NCBI GenBank assembly: GCA_009823505.1
Contig: VZQC01005070.1
Span: 118,046 to 182,045, forward strand
Source: Rhizomys pruinosus
Taxonomy: Eukaryota > Chordata > Mammalia > Rodentia > Spalacidae
Reading direction: 5' to 3'
Length of the DNA: 64,000 nucleotides
The notes under the pieces are model-generated. The model did not search any database, was not told the DNA's origin, and saw only the letters and a program-made list of their open reading frames with translations. The stretch's first letter is position 1; every line of letters starts with the position of its first letter. This document shows, one piece after another, positions 42,782 through 53,660 of this stretch. A program made the translations under genes and the position numbers.

Positions 42782-42912
42782 CAGCCAGGCCTGGTGGTTC
42801 AGGCCTGTACTTGAGAGGGCAGTTAAAGCAAGAGGGTCACAAGTTCAAACTTTGCCTGGGTGACAGAATGAGTTCAAGCCTGAGCAGCATATTGGAACTC
42901 TGCCCCCCCCCC
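42782..42912 (+). mobile_element. Old B1/PB1-like SINE
   Basis: GCCAGGCCTGGTGGTTCAGG, CACAAGTTCAAACTTTGCCTG and GAGCAGCATATTGG in B1 order, strongly diverged, ending at a C run (42903-42913). Confidence 0.65.
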
Positions 42913-42945
42913 CAATTTTTTTAAAAGGAAAAGAAAGATCTAAAA

Positions 42946-43190
42946 GAGGCCTGGAGGGGCTGGAGAGATGGCTCAGTGGTTAAGACCACCCACTGCTCTT
43001 GGAGAGGACACAGGTTCGATCCCCAGCACCCACATGGCAGCTGAGAACCATCTTTAACTCCAGTTCCAGAGGAATCTGACGCCCTCTTCTGACCTCCTCG
43101 GCATTGCACGACACGGGTGCACCAACTTACATTCAGACAGAACATTCATACACATACGAAAATAAATAAAATAAAATAAAGAGGCCTGGA
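42946..43190 (+). mobile_element. B2 SINE, tandem unit 1
   Basis: B2 with head GGCTGGAGAGATGGCTC at 42958 and tail AAAATAAATAAAATAAAATAA. Preceded by GAGGCCTGGA at 42946. Confidence 0.95.
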
Positions 43191-43425
43191 ATGGCTGGAG
43201 AGATGGCTCAGTGGTTAAGACCACCCACTGCTCTTGGAGAGGACACAGGTTCGATCCCCAGCACCCACATGGCAGCTGAGAACCATCTTTAACTCCAGTT
43301 CCAGAGGAATCTGACGCCCTCTTCTGACCTCCTCGGCATTGCACGACACGGGTGCACCAACTTACATTCAGACAGAACATTCATACACATACGAAAATAA
43401 ATAAAATAAAATAAAGAGGCCTGGA
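43181..43425 (+). mobile_element. B2 SINE, tandem unit 2
   Basis: Same B2 again exactly 235 bases later (head at 43193). I saw no difference over the B2 body, and both encode the same spurious frame. GAGGCCTGGA recurs at 43181 and 43416. Confidence 0.95.
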
Positions 43426-43650
43426 ATGGCTGGAGAGATGGCTCAGTAGTTAAGAGCACTGGTTGTTCTTATAGAAGACCCGGGTTCAAATCCCAGGACC
43501 CACATGGCAGCTAACAACTGTCACTCCATTTCCAAGAAATCTAACACCCTCTCTGTCCTCCTCAGGCATCGCATAACATGGGTGCACTTAAACATATGCA
43601 GACGTAAGACTCATACACATGAAATCAAAATAAAGAAAAGAAAATGTTTT
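43426..43650 (+). mobile_element. B2 SINE, older, third in row
   Basis: Head at 43428 directly after the third GAGGCCTGGA, but the sequence differs clearly from units 1 and 2 (ATTTCCAAGAAATC; GCATCGCATAACATGGG). Confidence 0.9.
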
Positions 43651-43654
43651 AAAA

Positions 43655-43882
43655 TTTTTTTTATTTTTTAATTTATTCTTCTATGTGTATGAATGTACTG
43701 TCTGCATGCAGGTTTGTGCACCCGTGTCGTGCAATGCTGCAGAGGTCAGAAGAGGGTCTCAGATTCCCCTGGAACTGGAGTTAAAGATGGTTCTCAGCCT
43801 CCATGTGGGTGCTGGGGATCAAACCCTGATCCTCTGCAAGAGCAGTGGGTGCTCTTAACTGCTAGGCCATCTCTCCAGCCCC
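43655..43882 (-). mobile_element. B2 SINE
   Basis: Minus-strand full B2 without the 17-bp duplication. Confidence 0.93.
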
Positions 43883-43892
43883 TAAAAATATT

Positions 43893-44136
43893 TTTTTTTA
43901 ATTTTATTTATTTCCATATGTGTATGAATGTATTGTCTGCATGCAAGTCTGTGCACCCGTGACGTGCAATGCCGCGGAGGTCAGAAGAGGGTGTCAGACT
44001 CCCCTGGAACTGGAGCTCTCCTGGAATTGGAGTTTCAGACGGCTCTCGGCCGCCATGTGGGTGCTGGGGATCGAACCCGGGTCCTCTGCAAGAGCGGTCG
44101 GCGCTCTTAACCGCTAGGCCATCTCTCCAGCCCCCC
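43893..44136 (-). mobile_element. B2 SINE, 17-bp-duplication subtype
   Basis: Minus-strand full B2 with the 17-bp duplication; CCTAAAAATATTTTT appears on both sides (43881 and 44135). Confidence 0.95.
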
Positions 44137-44149
44137 TAAAAATATTTTT

Positions 44150-45030
44150 AAAGTAAGTTTGAATCCCTTCACCTCTTTTTGTGGATACCACTGCCACATA
44201 TTTAATGCAAGACCCAAATTATCTCTTTTCTGCCTCTTTCTTCACACTGCATCCCCAGTGCCAGCGACTCCTGTGCTTGGCAACCTCTCAGCAATTCAAG
44301 TTCCAGAGCTCAGGACTGTGGCTGACATATCTCATCGTCTGGCCTCTGTCTCCAGACTCCTGCGCTCTATCCTCCCAGCAACCTTAGACCCTGAAACACC
44401 AGTCTGGTTGCATCATACCAACTCCCCTCTACCCTGGAAGTTCCAAGGTCAGTCACTTAAGAGAACATTAGATTATCTACACAATTAACCACTGTGAGTT
44501 AAGAAAATAGATATTCACTTTAATTATTCTTATAATTGGATTTTATAAGGCAATCTTACAGAGAAATTGAGTGCTACAAAGAACTCAAGAATATTAATTT
44601 CCCAGGTTAACAAATTATTTACATTTAGCCCCATTTGCTCTGTCTATATAGATAGATCATTTTTCTCAACTTGGAAAATATATTGATGACATCATATCCT
44701 TTTACTACTAAACACTTGAGTACTTTTCCTAATAGCCATGCCAGTCCCCTTCATAATCATATATAATTGTCAAAATCAGGATGTTTAATACTAATAGGAA
44801 GCTGTTTATTGTCAAAACTATAGTCCACATTCAAATTTTACAAATTATCCTGAAAACTCTTTATTATCCTAAAATGTCCTTTCAAAATTGTTGGAGATTG
44901 CACATTACAACCAGCTGCTGTGCTCCCATGGTTCCTTTGATCAGATTTCCATTTTCATTTGTGCTGGCCAACTTTTATAGACTGCCTTTCATATCTGTCA
45001 TGTGTGTCTTTCTGGCTGGATTTAAGATTT
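44150..45030. other. No gene supported
   Basis: Low-repeat sequence. Plus-strand frame 44159-44488 (109 codons) starts at the SINE edge and has no recognised domain. 44860-45020 is AT-rich. Confidence 0.4.
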
Positions 45031-45036
45031 TTCTTT

Positions 45037-45198
45037 TTAGCCGGGCATGGTGTCGCATGCCTTTAATCCCAGCACTCAGGAGGCAGAGGCAGGTGGATCT
45101 CTCTGAGTTCAAGGCCAGCCTGGTCTACAGAGTGAGTTCCAGGCCAGCTGGGACTGAAAGGGAGACCCTGTCTCAAAACTAGCAAAAAAAAAAAAAAG
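45037..45198 (+). mobile_element. B1 SINE
   Basis: Plus-strand B1, AGCCGGGCATGGTGTCGCATG to CTCAAAACTAGC plus A tail. GATTTTTCTTTTTA on both sides (45025 and 45198), target duplication. Confidence 0.94.
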
Positions 45199-45489
45199 AT
45201 TTTTCTTTTTAAGATTTCTTTTTTTTTTAATTTTCTTTGAAATCCAAGGACATGATCAGAAATCAGGAGGCACATGATATCTGTTTGGCCAGTTTGAGTG
45301 ATGTGCAATTCCACCTGAGTAAAGATTAATTCATCATGATTTTCTACTTTATTTTTACCTTAAACCACATAGATGTGTAATCATTCACCAATCTTTTAAC
45401 CTTGGATCTTTTTTGGATCTAACTGGATCTTTAAGCCATTTCCAGTGTATTTAAGATTTTCAATTTCCCTTTTAATTAAAAAATATATT

Positions 45490-45945
45490 AGGGACTGGAG
45501 AGATGGCTCAGAGGTTAAGAGCACTGACTGCTCTTGCAGAGGACCCAGGTTCGATTCCCAGCACCCACATGGCAGCTAAGAACCGTCTTTGGGCTGGAGA
45601 GATAGCCTAGCGGTTAAGAGCACCAACTGCTCTTGCAAAGGACCCGGGTTCGATCCCCAGCACCCACATGGTGGCTAAGGACCATCTGTAACTCCAGTTC
45701 CAGGGGAACCAGAGACCCTCTTCTGACCTCTGTGGCATTGCATGACATGGGTGCACAAACCTACGTGCAGACAGTACATTCATACACAAACAAACATAAA
45801 TTTAAAAAAATTAAAAAAAAAAAAAGAACCGTCTTTAACTCCAGTTCCAGGGGAATCCAGCAACCTCTTCTGACCTCTGCTGCATTGCACAACACGGGTG
45901 TACCAACCTACATGCAGACAGTATACTCATACACATAATATATAT
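45490..45945 (+). mobile_element. B2 SINE split by another B2
   Basis: Outer B2 5' part 45490-45593 and 3' part 45826-45945. The inner B2 (45594-45825) sits after AAGAACCGTCTTT, which is repeated on its far side. This is the same B2 position at which B1 is joined in the composite elements. Confidence 0.94.
45594..45825 (+). mobile_element. B2 SINE, inner insertion
   Basis: GGGCTGGAGAGATAGCCTAGC to an A tail, with a 13-bp target duplication inside the outer B2. Confidence 0.94.
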
Positions 45946-45952
45946 TTTTTTA

Positions 45953-46155
45953 ATTACTGCATTTATTTCTGTATATGAGTGCTTTGTCTGCTTGAATGTG
46001 AATGCAGCATATGTGTGTCATCCCTGAGGAGCCCAGACAAGTTTGATGGATCTCCTGGAACTAGAGTTACAGATGGTTGTTATCCACCATGTGGATGCTG
46101 GGAACCAAACCCAGGTCCTCTGCTAAAGCAGCCAATATTCTCAACTGCTCAGCCC
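45953..46155 (-). mobile_element. B3-like SINE, diverged
   Basis: Minus strand, TTTATTTCTGTATATGAGTG to CAACTGCTCAGCCCC. Confidence 0.75.
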
Positions 46156-46167
46156 CTCAATTTCAAT

Positions 46168-46315
46168 ATTTTTTGGTCTTTTCGAGACAGGGTCTCCCTT
46201 TAGCTCCAGCTGGCCTGGAACTCACTATGTACACCAGACTGGCCTTGAACTCACAGAGATCTGCCTGCCTCTGCCTACTGAGTGCTGGGATGTGTGCCAC
46301 CACGCCTGGCCAATT
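46168..46315 (-). mobile_element. B1 SINE
   Basis: Minus-strand B1 with a short deletion near its 5' end (GCTGGGATGTGTGCC). TTTCAA(T/C) on both sides. Confidence 0.92.
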
Positions 46316-46357
46316 TCAACTTTTTAAAGGAAGAACTAGAGCCAGACACTACTTTCT

Positions 46358-46592
46358 TTTTTTGTTATTTTTATTTATTTCTGTATGTTTATGAATGTAC
46401 TGTCTGCATGCAGGTTTGTGCACCCGTGCCATGCAATGCTGCGGAGGTCAGAAGAGGGTCTCGGATTCCCCTGGAACTGGAGTTCTCCTGGAATTGGAGT
46501 TTCAGACGGTTCTCGGCTGCCATGTGGGTGCTGGGGATCGAACCCGGGTCCTCTGTAAGAGCGCTCTTAACCGCTAGGCCATCTCTCCAGCC
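46358..46592 (-). mobile_element. B2 SINE, 17-bp-duplication subtype
   Basis: Minus-strand full B2. GACACTACTTTC flanks both sides (46344 and 46593), the target duplication. Confidence 0.95.
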
Positions 46593-46599
46593 GACACTA

Positions 46600-47125
46600 C
46601 TTTCAAAGCCATGTAAATGATGAGTTATTCTAGAATTTTTATTTTCTCAATCCTTTTCATGAGCAACTTGCCTTTATCAGTTTGTTGCCAAAGTTTCCAA
46701 CTTTTTTTTCCTAATAAAAACTCTCTTTTCATAGAAATTTTATTTGTGGATATAATTTAAACTGATTTATATCAATACTATAACAAATGCAACTGGCTGC
46801 CATTAGTAAGTTTACAAATTAATTGGGGGACCAAAAGCTGTGGGAGATTTTCACTAGCCATGAACATTTAGGATGCAGTGGGCATTAGTAAATGCATTTT
46901 TTTTTCCAGAGAGAATACAGAGTGTAGTAATCTAGAACATGATTAAGTAGAGGACAGTTAATTAGAGCTGTGTTATAAATTAAATTTCCCATAATTGAGC
47001 ATCATGAGTTTTCAGACTGAAAAGTCCTGCCAAAATCCCAGCAAGACTCATTCCAAAGACTGAGCCTTGCAGCATGTCATTTTAGTGTGAATGAATGTGT
47101 GTGGAGCCCAGAACGAGAAAAGGGC
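46600..47125. other. No gene recognised
   Basis: AT-rich single-copy-looking sequence without a notable ORF. Confidence 0.4.
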
Positions 47126-47129
47126 TGAT

Positions 47130-47343
47130 GGGGCTGGAGAGATGGCCTAGTGGTTAAGAGCACCGACTGCTCTTGCAGAGGACTCGGATTAGATCCCCAG
47201 CACCCACATGGTGGCTAAGAACCGTCTTTAACTCCAGTTCCAGGGGAATCCAACACCCTCTTCTGACCTCTGCGGCATTGCATGACACAGGTGCACAAAC
47301 CTACATGCAGACAGTATATTCATACACATAAAAAAAAAAAAAA
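47130..47343 (+). mobile_element. B2 SINE
   Basis: GGGGCTGGAGAGATGGCCTAG to ACACATAAAAAAAAAAAAAA, lacking the 17-bp duplication. Confidence 0.93.
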
Positions 47344-47369
47344 GGCTCATGAGAAGGAAAAAAGATTCT

Positions 47370-48895
47370 TTAAGGAAGGTAGGGTCGAACTCACAGGATA
47401 TAAAACTAGAAGGGAAGTACTAGATGTGGAACAGTTTATGCAAGGAGATTGGGATGTTTTAGGACAACCAAAACTAAATATGTATGAAAAATCCATAAGG
47501 AAATCTGATAGTTGGCAAGCTAATCTGTTTAAAAAGTGAATAAGGGAACCCTGTGTGGTGTAGAAAGCTGCTTCCAAACACCATCAATGAAAATCTCAGT
47601 GCCAAGGGTGAACTACTTCCCTGTGAAGTAATGGCCAGAAAGGTCCACAAGGCCTCAGCCCCCCAAAATACAGGCAACTGCCATTGCTGTTTGTTGCCCA
47701 CCAGAACACGATGACAAGACCCTACTGCTGAAGATATCACATGCCTTGGCCACAGGACATAGGGAAATCAAGCTGGAACTGGGCTGGAAGTGTCTTCCCT
47801 CCTGGCTTGCCCTCATAGAACAGAGGGTGCTATGCAGGCTGCTGGGAACTAATTATCATCAACAATCTTACTCAGCTGTGTGCTCTCATGCAACATTACT
47901 GACCAGCCAGGCACAATGACCCTACGTGTACAAGACAAGCCTATTGTTGAGGTAACCAACCACTTTTTCACTGGATTTGAGGCCTACTCTGCAGGAGAAA
48001 ATTTAAGTCTGGTATTGTAAACTTGATAAAAAAAAAAATGGCTGGAGAAGTGATACATCCTAGTAAGGAAGCTAGTGCTGTCGTTTTGCTAATGGACATG
48101 ATGTGGCCATCAAGTTGCCTTCTGCTTAACTACACTTATGCCCATGGATTAGTGTCAGCTTTGATCTGAGAAACTTCTTTTTTTTTTTTTTTTTTTCTTT
48201 GGTCTTTTTGAGACAGGGTCTCCCTGTAGCCCCAGCTGTCCTGGAACTCACTCTGTAGACCAGGTTGGCCTTGAACTCACAAAGATCCACCTGCCTCTGC
48301 CTCCCAAGTGCTAGGATTAAAGGCATGCGCCACCATGCCCGGCACTGAGAAATTTCTTTTTGCAGTGGTCATCAGTAACTACAGAAACTCATATCTGGTT
48401 AAAGTGCAAGAACGAGTGACTGTCAAATGCTCAGCCATAAATGGGACATCCATGTCACCCTCCCCACCAAGGCTCAGTGAAGAGAGAATGGAAAGAATGG
48501 AAGAGCCCAAAGAAGAAAGAGACGTGGTGCTGAATGTTGATTTCTAGGCTGTTGCACTCTTGAACTCACAGTAACTGTGATTACCTGCACAAGATCTGCA
48601 CAAGATTGGACCCATCAACACCTTATCTTAGAAGGGAAGAGGTTCCTGGTGCCCCTGCCTTCTCAGAGGATTTATACTTAATTAATAGATTCTGGGGGAC
48701 AGAGAGACATTTTCTTCAATGGTATAGTCACTGTTAAGGTGTTCTATAAAGAACTCTAGTGCAACTCATTGGGCCACACATTAAAAAGGACATCGAGGTC
48801 AAAGTGGGGTTAGTTAAGAAGAGGAAGGGGATTCACAGGATTGAGAGCAGATAAAAGAGGTAATAGGAGTGAATAAGATTGAAATATATTATGAA
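47370..48895 (+). mobile_element. Probable L1 (Lx-type) 3' UTR, split by B1
   Basis: Around 48360-48640 the order GTGGTCATCAGTAACTAC, AAATGGGACATCCATG, CCAAGGCTCAG, ATTACCTGCACAAGATC matches what I remember of rodent Lx-type L1 3' ends. The left boundary is a guess. A B1 interrupts at 48178-48345. The frame 48308-48547 begins in the B1 and is not a gene. Confidence 0.55.
48178..48345 (-). mobile_element. B1 SINE
   Basis: Minus-strand B1. CTGAGAAA(C/T)TTCTTTTT on both sides (48167 and 48346), the target duplication. Confidence 0.94.
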
Positions 48896-48899
48896 CATC

Positions 48900-49622
48900 T
48901 GTTGACCAATAGAACAAAACTGAAGATCCAAACTTGAGCACATACAATTTCAGCCATCTTATATTTGACAAGGGGGCCAAGAAGACACAATGGAGGAAAG
49001 ACAGCATCTTCAGCAAGTGGTGTTGGCAAAACTGGATCACCACTTGTAGAAGAATGAAATTAAACCCCTACCTCTCACCCTATACAAAAGTCAACTCCAA
49101 GGCTGGAGAGATGGCTCAGCGGTTAAGAGCACTGACTGCTCTTGCAGAGGACCCAGGTTTGATTCCCAGCACCCACATAGTGGCTGAGAACTGTCTTTAA
49201 CTCCAGTTCCAGGGGAATCTGACGCCCTCTTCCTACCTCCACGGCATTGCATGAAATGGGTGCACCAACCTACATGCAGACAGTACACTCATACACATAA
49301 AAATTAATAAATAAATAAAAATTAAAAAAATAGTTTTAACAAAAGTCAACTCCAGATGGATTACAGACCTCAACGTGAAACCCCAAACTCTGAAGGCGAT
49401 AGAAGAAAAAGTTGGCAGCAGACTACAAGACATAGGTGTAGGAAAAGACTTCCTAAATCAGACAGCAGCTGCGCAAGAATTAAGGTAGACAATTGACAAA
49501 TGGGACCTCATTAAACTCAAAAGCTTCTGTACAGCAAAAGAAACAATCAAGAAAGTAAAGAGAAATCCCACAGAGTGGGAGGAAACCTTCACCACAGATA
49601 CAACTGACAAAGCATTGAGAAA
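48900..49622 (+). mobile_element. L1 ORF2 fragment, split by B2
   Basis: Plus-strand ORF2: HLIFDKGAKKTQWRK and WCWQNWITTCR (48960-49045), then after the B2 the [15 protein letters not shown] and PTEWEE-like blocks, ending in an A run at 49619. Stops within the frame. Confidence 0.9.
49100..49332 (+). mobile_element. B2 SINE inside L1 ORF2
   Basis: ACAAAAGTCAACTCCA on both sides (49084 and 49338), a 16-bp target duplication. Confidence 0.95.
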
Positions 49623-49667
49623 AAAAAAAAAGAAATATCTTATGAACATATATAATATCATAATGGG

Positions 49668-49912
49668 GGCTGGAGAGATGGCCTAGTGGTTGAGAGTGCC
49701 GACTACTCTTGCAGAAGACCCGGGTTTGATCCCCAGCACCCACATGGCGGCTGAGAACTGTCTGTAACTCCAATTCCAGAAGAACTCCAGTTCTAGGGAA
49801 ATCCGACATCCTCTTCTGACCTCTGTGGCATTGCAGGACACAGGTGCACGAACCTACATGCAGGCAGTACATTCATACACATAAATAAATAAATTAAATA
49901 AATAAATAAATA
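49668..49912 (+). mobile_element. B2 SINE, 17-bp-duplication subtype
   Basis: Plus-strand full B2 with AAATAAATAAATAAATAA tail; ATAATG(G/A/T) and ATCATAATG-like words flank it. Confidence 0.93.
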
Positions 49913-50007
49913 ATGTCATAATGAATCCTATTATGTGTAATTAATATGTGATAATAAAAACATGAATGATAGCTTCTGTGTAAACACCTGCTTTAAAAAG
50001 TGTCAGC

Positions 50008-50262
50008 AGGGGGCTGGAGAGATGGCCTAGCAGTTAAGAGCACCGACCGCTCTTACAGAGGACCCGGGTTCAGTCCCCAGCACCCACATGGCGGCTGAGA
50101 ACCGTCTGAAACTCCAATTCCAGGAGAACTCCAGTTCCAGGGGAATCCGACACCCTCTTCTGACCTCCGAGGCATTGCACGACACGGGTGCACAGACCTG
50201 CATGCAGACAGTACATTCATACACATACAGAAATAAATAAAATTAATAATAATAAAAAAAAA
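50008..50262 (+). mobile_element. B2 SINE, 17-bp-duplication subtype
   Basis: Plus-strand full B2. AAAAAGTGTCAGCAG flanks both sides (49995 and 50258), the target duplication. Confidence 0.95.
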
Positions 50263-50424
50263 GTGTCAGCAGAGTCTGTTCCTCTAAGATGCCTGTCACA
50301 GGGCATTTTCCTGGAGTCTCCTCTGGAAAGCTCGTGGGACACAGGGTGGGGCTGCTTATCGCCCAGGCCTCTGCACTCTGACAGACTTCTACCAACAAGC
50401 TGCTTACCAGCCGGTGACCTAAGA

Positions 50425-50585
50425 AATCTCCTCTTCTGTGACTCACTCTCCTAATCTGTAAAATGAGGATAATAGAATCTCTTCCTAGAGTTATTAACAA
50501 GATTTCAAGATGATGGTACAGCAGGTGCTTAGCCTTGTGCTTTGACAAGAGTAAGTGCTGAATGATTCTGAGCTGCGTCCCCTTC
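50425..50585 (+). mobile_element. MIR-family SINE remnant
   Basis: CTAATCTGTAAAATGAGGATAATAG, GGTACAGCAGGTGCTTAGCC and AAGAGTAAGTGCTGAATGA follow MIR 3' order. Confidence 0.75.
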
Positions 50586-50627
50586 CTCCCTTCCATCATC
50601 TCTGAATGTAAGGGTTAAGAAGAGCAG

Positions 50628-50722
50628 TCAGGGCTGGGGGTGTGGCTGGTGGTAGAGGCTGGCCCAACAAACACAAAACCCTGTCTGGGTTTGATCTCTG
50701 AGGATAAAAAGAAAAAGCCAAG
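50628..50722 (+). mobile_element. ID-like SINE
   Basis: GGGCTGGGGGTGTGGCTGGTGGTAG, GGGTTTGATCTCTGAGG, A-rich tail. Confidence 0.7.
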
Positions 50723-50994
50723 CCACCTTTCCCCCTCCGCAGCTGAAAGCTGCCCACAGTCTCTGCTGTTTGATCCTAGGGATGACACGTCACTGCTCCA
50801 GTCAACACTTAGCTTCTTGGAATGCAGGATATTCTGCCGTCAAAGGCCAGCATGTAATCAGTGCCCCACCCTATGTTCTACCTTCTGAGACTCCAGAAAC
50901 TTTATGAGGCCAATTGCCAACTTGAGTCTCAAGCCACATATGAGAAAATAAAGGCGTGGGCTGAATATTATGTTGTAAAATGAGAAGAAGAAAG

Positions 50995-51170
50995 AGAACT
51001 GACATTTCCTAAGTACCAACCATGGGCCATAAATCTGAGCTAGATACTTTGTTAAACAGAATTCTGCAATAGTGGTACATGACACCTTCTTGGCAGATGA
51101 AGACATCTGGGCCCAGAGTAGAGAGGTAAATTGCCCATAATCACATAGCCAGATATGTAAGCAATCCTCT

Positions 51171-51172
<2 letters not shown>
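50995..51172 (+). mobile_element. MIR SINE remnant
   Basis: CTGACATTTCCTAAGTACCA, GAGCTAGATACTTTGTTAAAC, GGCAGATGAAGACATCTGGG, AGGTAAATTGCCCATAATCACATAGCC: MIR order throughout. Confidence 0.8.
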
Positions 51173-51175
<3 letters not shown>

Positions 51176-51201
<26 letters not shown>

Positions 51202-51328
51202 GGTCTTTTCAAGACAGGGTCTCCCTGTAGCCCTAGCTGTCCTGGAACTCACATTGTAGACCAGGCTGGCCTTGAACTCACAAAGATCCGCCTGCCTCTG
51301 CCTCCCAAGTGCTAGGATTAAAGACTTT
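51176..51328 (-). mobile_element. B1 SINE, 5'-truncated
   Basis: Minus-strand B1 with a T run at 51176-51200, ending at GCTAGGATTAAAG without the last 25 bases. Confidence 0.92.
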
Positions 51329-51329
51329 A

Positions 51330-51494
51330 AAGTCTGGCTCCTTTCATTCGGTCAGGCTGCCTCTAGAGTACCTTTCTACCCTCTGGAATTCAAATGCTGC
51401 CACTATCCATTAGTAGTGTCTTCTCAGCAGCCAATTGACGCTGCCCACTGTCCATTAGTAGGGTCTTCTCAGCAGTCAATGGATGCAAAGGATG
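51330..51494 (+). repeat. Short tandem pair
   Basis: CCATTAGTAGTGTCTTCTCAGCAGCCAATTGA (51407) recurs nearly exactly at 51451 with GTAGGGTC and CAGTCAATGG; period about 43 bases, two units. Confidence 0.8.
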
Positions 51495-51524
51495 GCATGA
51501 ACTATACATGAATTATCTCATTTA

Positions 51525-51712
51525 ATCCTCCTACCAACTCTATGTGTTTTCTCAATTTTCACAGATGTCATTTCCTCTTAACAGAGGAAGAAACTGAGGC
51601 TCAGAGAAGTGTCGCTTGTCTAAGGTCGTGCTATTATGAGGAGTCCTGGTGGGAATTCTGACCCATGTCTGTCTGATCTCAAGGACCAGGCTCTGAGGTG
51701 CTTTGCCCCTCT
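51525..51712 (+). mobile_element. MIR SINE remnant
   Basis: GAGGAAGAAACTGAGGCTCAG, GTCGCTTGTCTAAGGTCGTG, GAATTCTGACCCATGTCTGTC: clear MIR core and 3' part. Confidence 0.88.
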
Positions 51713-51714
51713 CC

Positions 51715-52275
51715 ATCCTCCCACTCAGGGCCACCAAAAGAATCTGCTTGAAAACCATAAACTCAGTCCATAGTCCCAAGATCAGGTATCATGATGACTA
51801 TCGGTGACACCCCCCCCCCAGTTCTCGCCCAGCGTCCGTGATCACCAACCTACAGGATCACTGTCCCTGTGCCAACCATGGTCCCAGTAGAGCTGGTGAA
51901 TTCAATGAATTAAATCTCTTCAAGAGTTTACAATGAAATAGAACGTCTTCCAGCCTGATTTTTTTTTTTTCCAGAGAAACTGTGCCAAAGGCCAAGCCTC
52001 TTAGAGCCTGCCCCCTGAGTCTGGGGCCTGACTTTCCTCTGAGACAGTTTCTCAGAAGGAGGGAGGAACAGGCAGGCTGTGCTCCAAGCTAGGAGAGGTC
52101 TGTGCTTGACAGGTGAGGGGCGTGTAAAAGGCTGGCCCCTGTCCCTTCGTGCTCCAGACAGTCACTAAGGTCCAGCTCAAATTAGACTCTAGTTGAGATG
52201 CAGTCAGTCTCACTTGGCTTTTTTCCCTGCCTTAGCTTTGTCCACTTTCTCTTTTTTGTTCCTTCAAAAACACAA
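51715..52275. other. No gene recognised
   Basis: C run at 51811-51819. Otherwise low-repeat sequence without notable ORF. Confidence 0.4.
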
Positions 52276-52279
52276 TCCT

Positions 52280-52500
52280 AGGGGCTGGAGAGATGGCTCA
52301 GTGGTTAAGAGCATTGGCAGCTCTTGCAGAAGACCTGGATTGGTTTCCCAACACCCACATGACAGCTAATGACCATCTGTAACCCCAGTTCCAGGGAAAT
52401 CCAATGCCTTCTTCTGACCTCTGCAAGCAATGCATGACACAGGTGCACTTACACACATCCAGGCAATACACTCGTACAAAAAATAGAAATAATAAATATG
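52280..52500 (+). mobile_element. B2 SINE, older B3-like
   Basis: GGGGCTGGAGAGATGGCTC to ACAAAAAATAGAAATAATAA; diverged 3' half. Confidence 0.9.
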
Positions 52501-52519
52501 TTCAGAAATCCTCCTCTTC

Positions 52520-52685
52520 ATCTTGTGCCTGCTTGAAACATGAGTGCTCCACTTTCTACTCCAGCTACCTCCTACCACCATGCCTCCCCCCCTTCCCCCA
52601 TGATGGTCTTTAATCCCTCTGGAACCATTCTAGAACTGGAAGCCAAATAAACTTTCTTCTATTAAACAAAAACAAGAAACAATCC
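52520..52685 (+). mobile_element. LTR 3' end fragment (MaLR-like)
   Basis: CCTACCACCATGCCTCCCC, CCATGATGGTCTTTAATCCC, GAACTGGAAGCCAAATAAAC in the usual order of rodent MaLR/ERVL LTR ends. Confidence 0.55.
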
Positions 52686-52689
52686 CAGC

Positions 52690-53485
52690 ATAACAATCAG
52701 TTTCAGCCTGTATTTCTAGGGAATTAATCCAAGAGAGGTGGTCCTATGACAGGGCACTTAGAAGCTGCTTTTGCTAAAATCCATCGACTTCTCCCCCAGG
52801 CCACAAGGTAACTAAAGCAAAATGGAAGCCTCACCTCTGCCAGCAGGTGTCTATGTAGGAGCTGGTGACACTGAGCCTAGTTCATCCCCTTCCAAGCTGA
52901 GGGCACAAAGAGTAACTGCATCTTACTGTCAGCTTTTCAGTTACTCATCCTCCCTGGGAACTGCCTCCATCTCTTCTCCTGGCTAACCCAGGAGGGGAAA
53001 AAAAAATCTCACCATGAATCAACTAAGGAAGTCCCAGGACTGTTCAGACCTGGTCGACTGTACAAGACAGTGGTGGTGAGGGGCAGGGATGCCTGGAAAG
53101 GATTCCGAGGGATGGATGATAGGGAGTGGAACATAATGGATAAGGGCGACTTGTTAATGTGGAGGACAGGATTCAACCCACTAAAAAGGGCCTCAAGGGA
53201 AAACTCCTACTGCTGGTGGGATGAGTCTTGAAAGAACAGAACGTGCTCAAATTAAGCAATGCAGAGAAACCAGGACTGCCATGGCAGACTGGAAAAAAGT
53301 GTCAACGACTCTAAGTAGGCAGGCCTACTGTGGAAGACAGAAAACACCCCAGCTAGCCATGCCCTTGAGATGCCTGGAGGTCTCTGCGTTTACCACAGAG
53401 ATAAGGAAGTTGTCAGTGAGGAGAAGATAGAAGTTTGGCGGTGGATGTCTTCCAGAGGAGCTGCTACAGAACTGGGCGATTTAGA
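52690..53485. other. No gene supported
   Basis: Low-repeat sequence. The plus-strand frame 53221-53430 has no domain. Confidence 0.4.
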
Positions 53486-53490
53486 AGATG

Positions 53491-53660
53491 TCACAGCTGG
53501 GCGTGGTGGCGCACGCCTTTAATCCTAGCACTCGGGAGGCAGAGGCAGGTGGATCTTTGTGAGTTCAAGGCCAGCCTGGTCTACAGAGTGAGTTCCAGGA
53601 CAGCTGGGGCTACAGGGAGACCCTGTCTCGAAAAGATAAAAAAAAAAAAAAAAAAAATAG
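53491..53660 (+). mobile_element. B1 SINE
   Basis: Complete B1, AGCTGGGCGTGGTGGCGCAC to CTGTCTCGAAAAGAT and A tail. AGATGTCAC flanks both sides (53484 and 53660). Confidence 0.95.

Noticed and set aside
44159..44488. 109-residue plus-strand frame as a possible exon
   Set aside because: No domain, no clear splice sites or neighbours in frame, and it begins at the edge of a B2.
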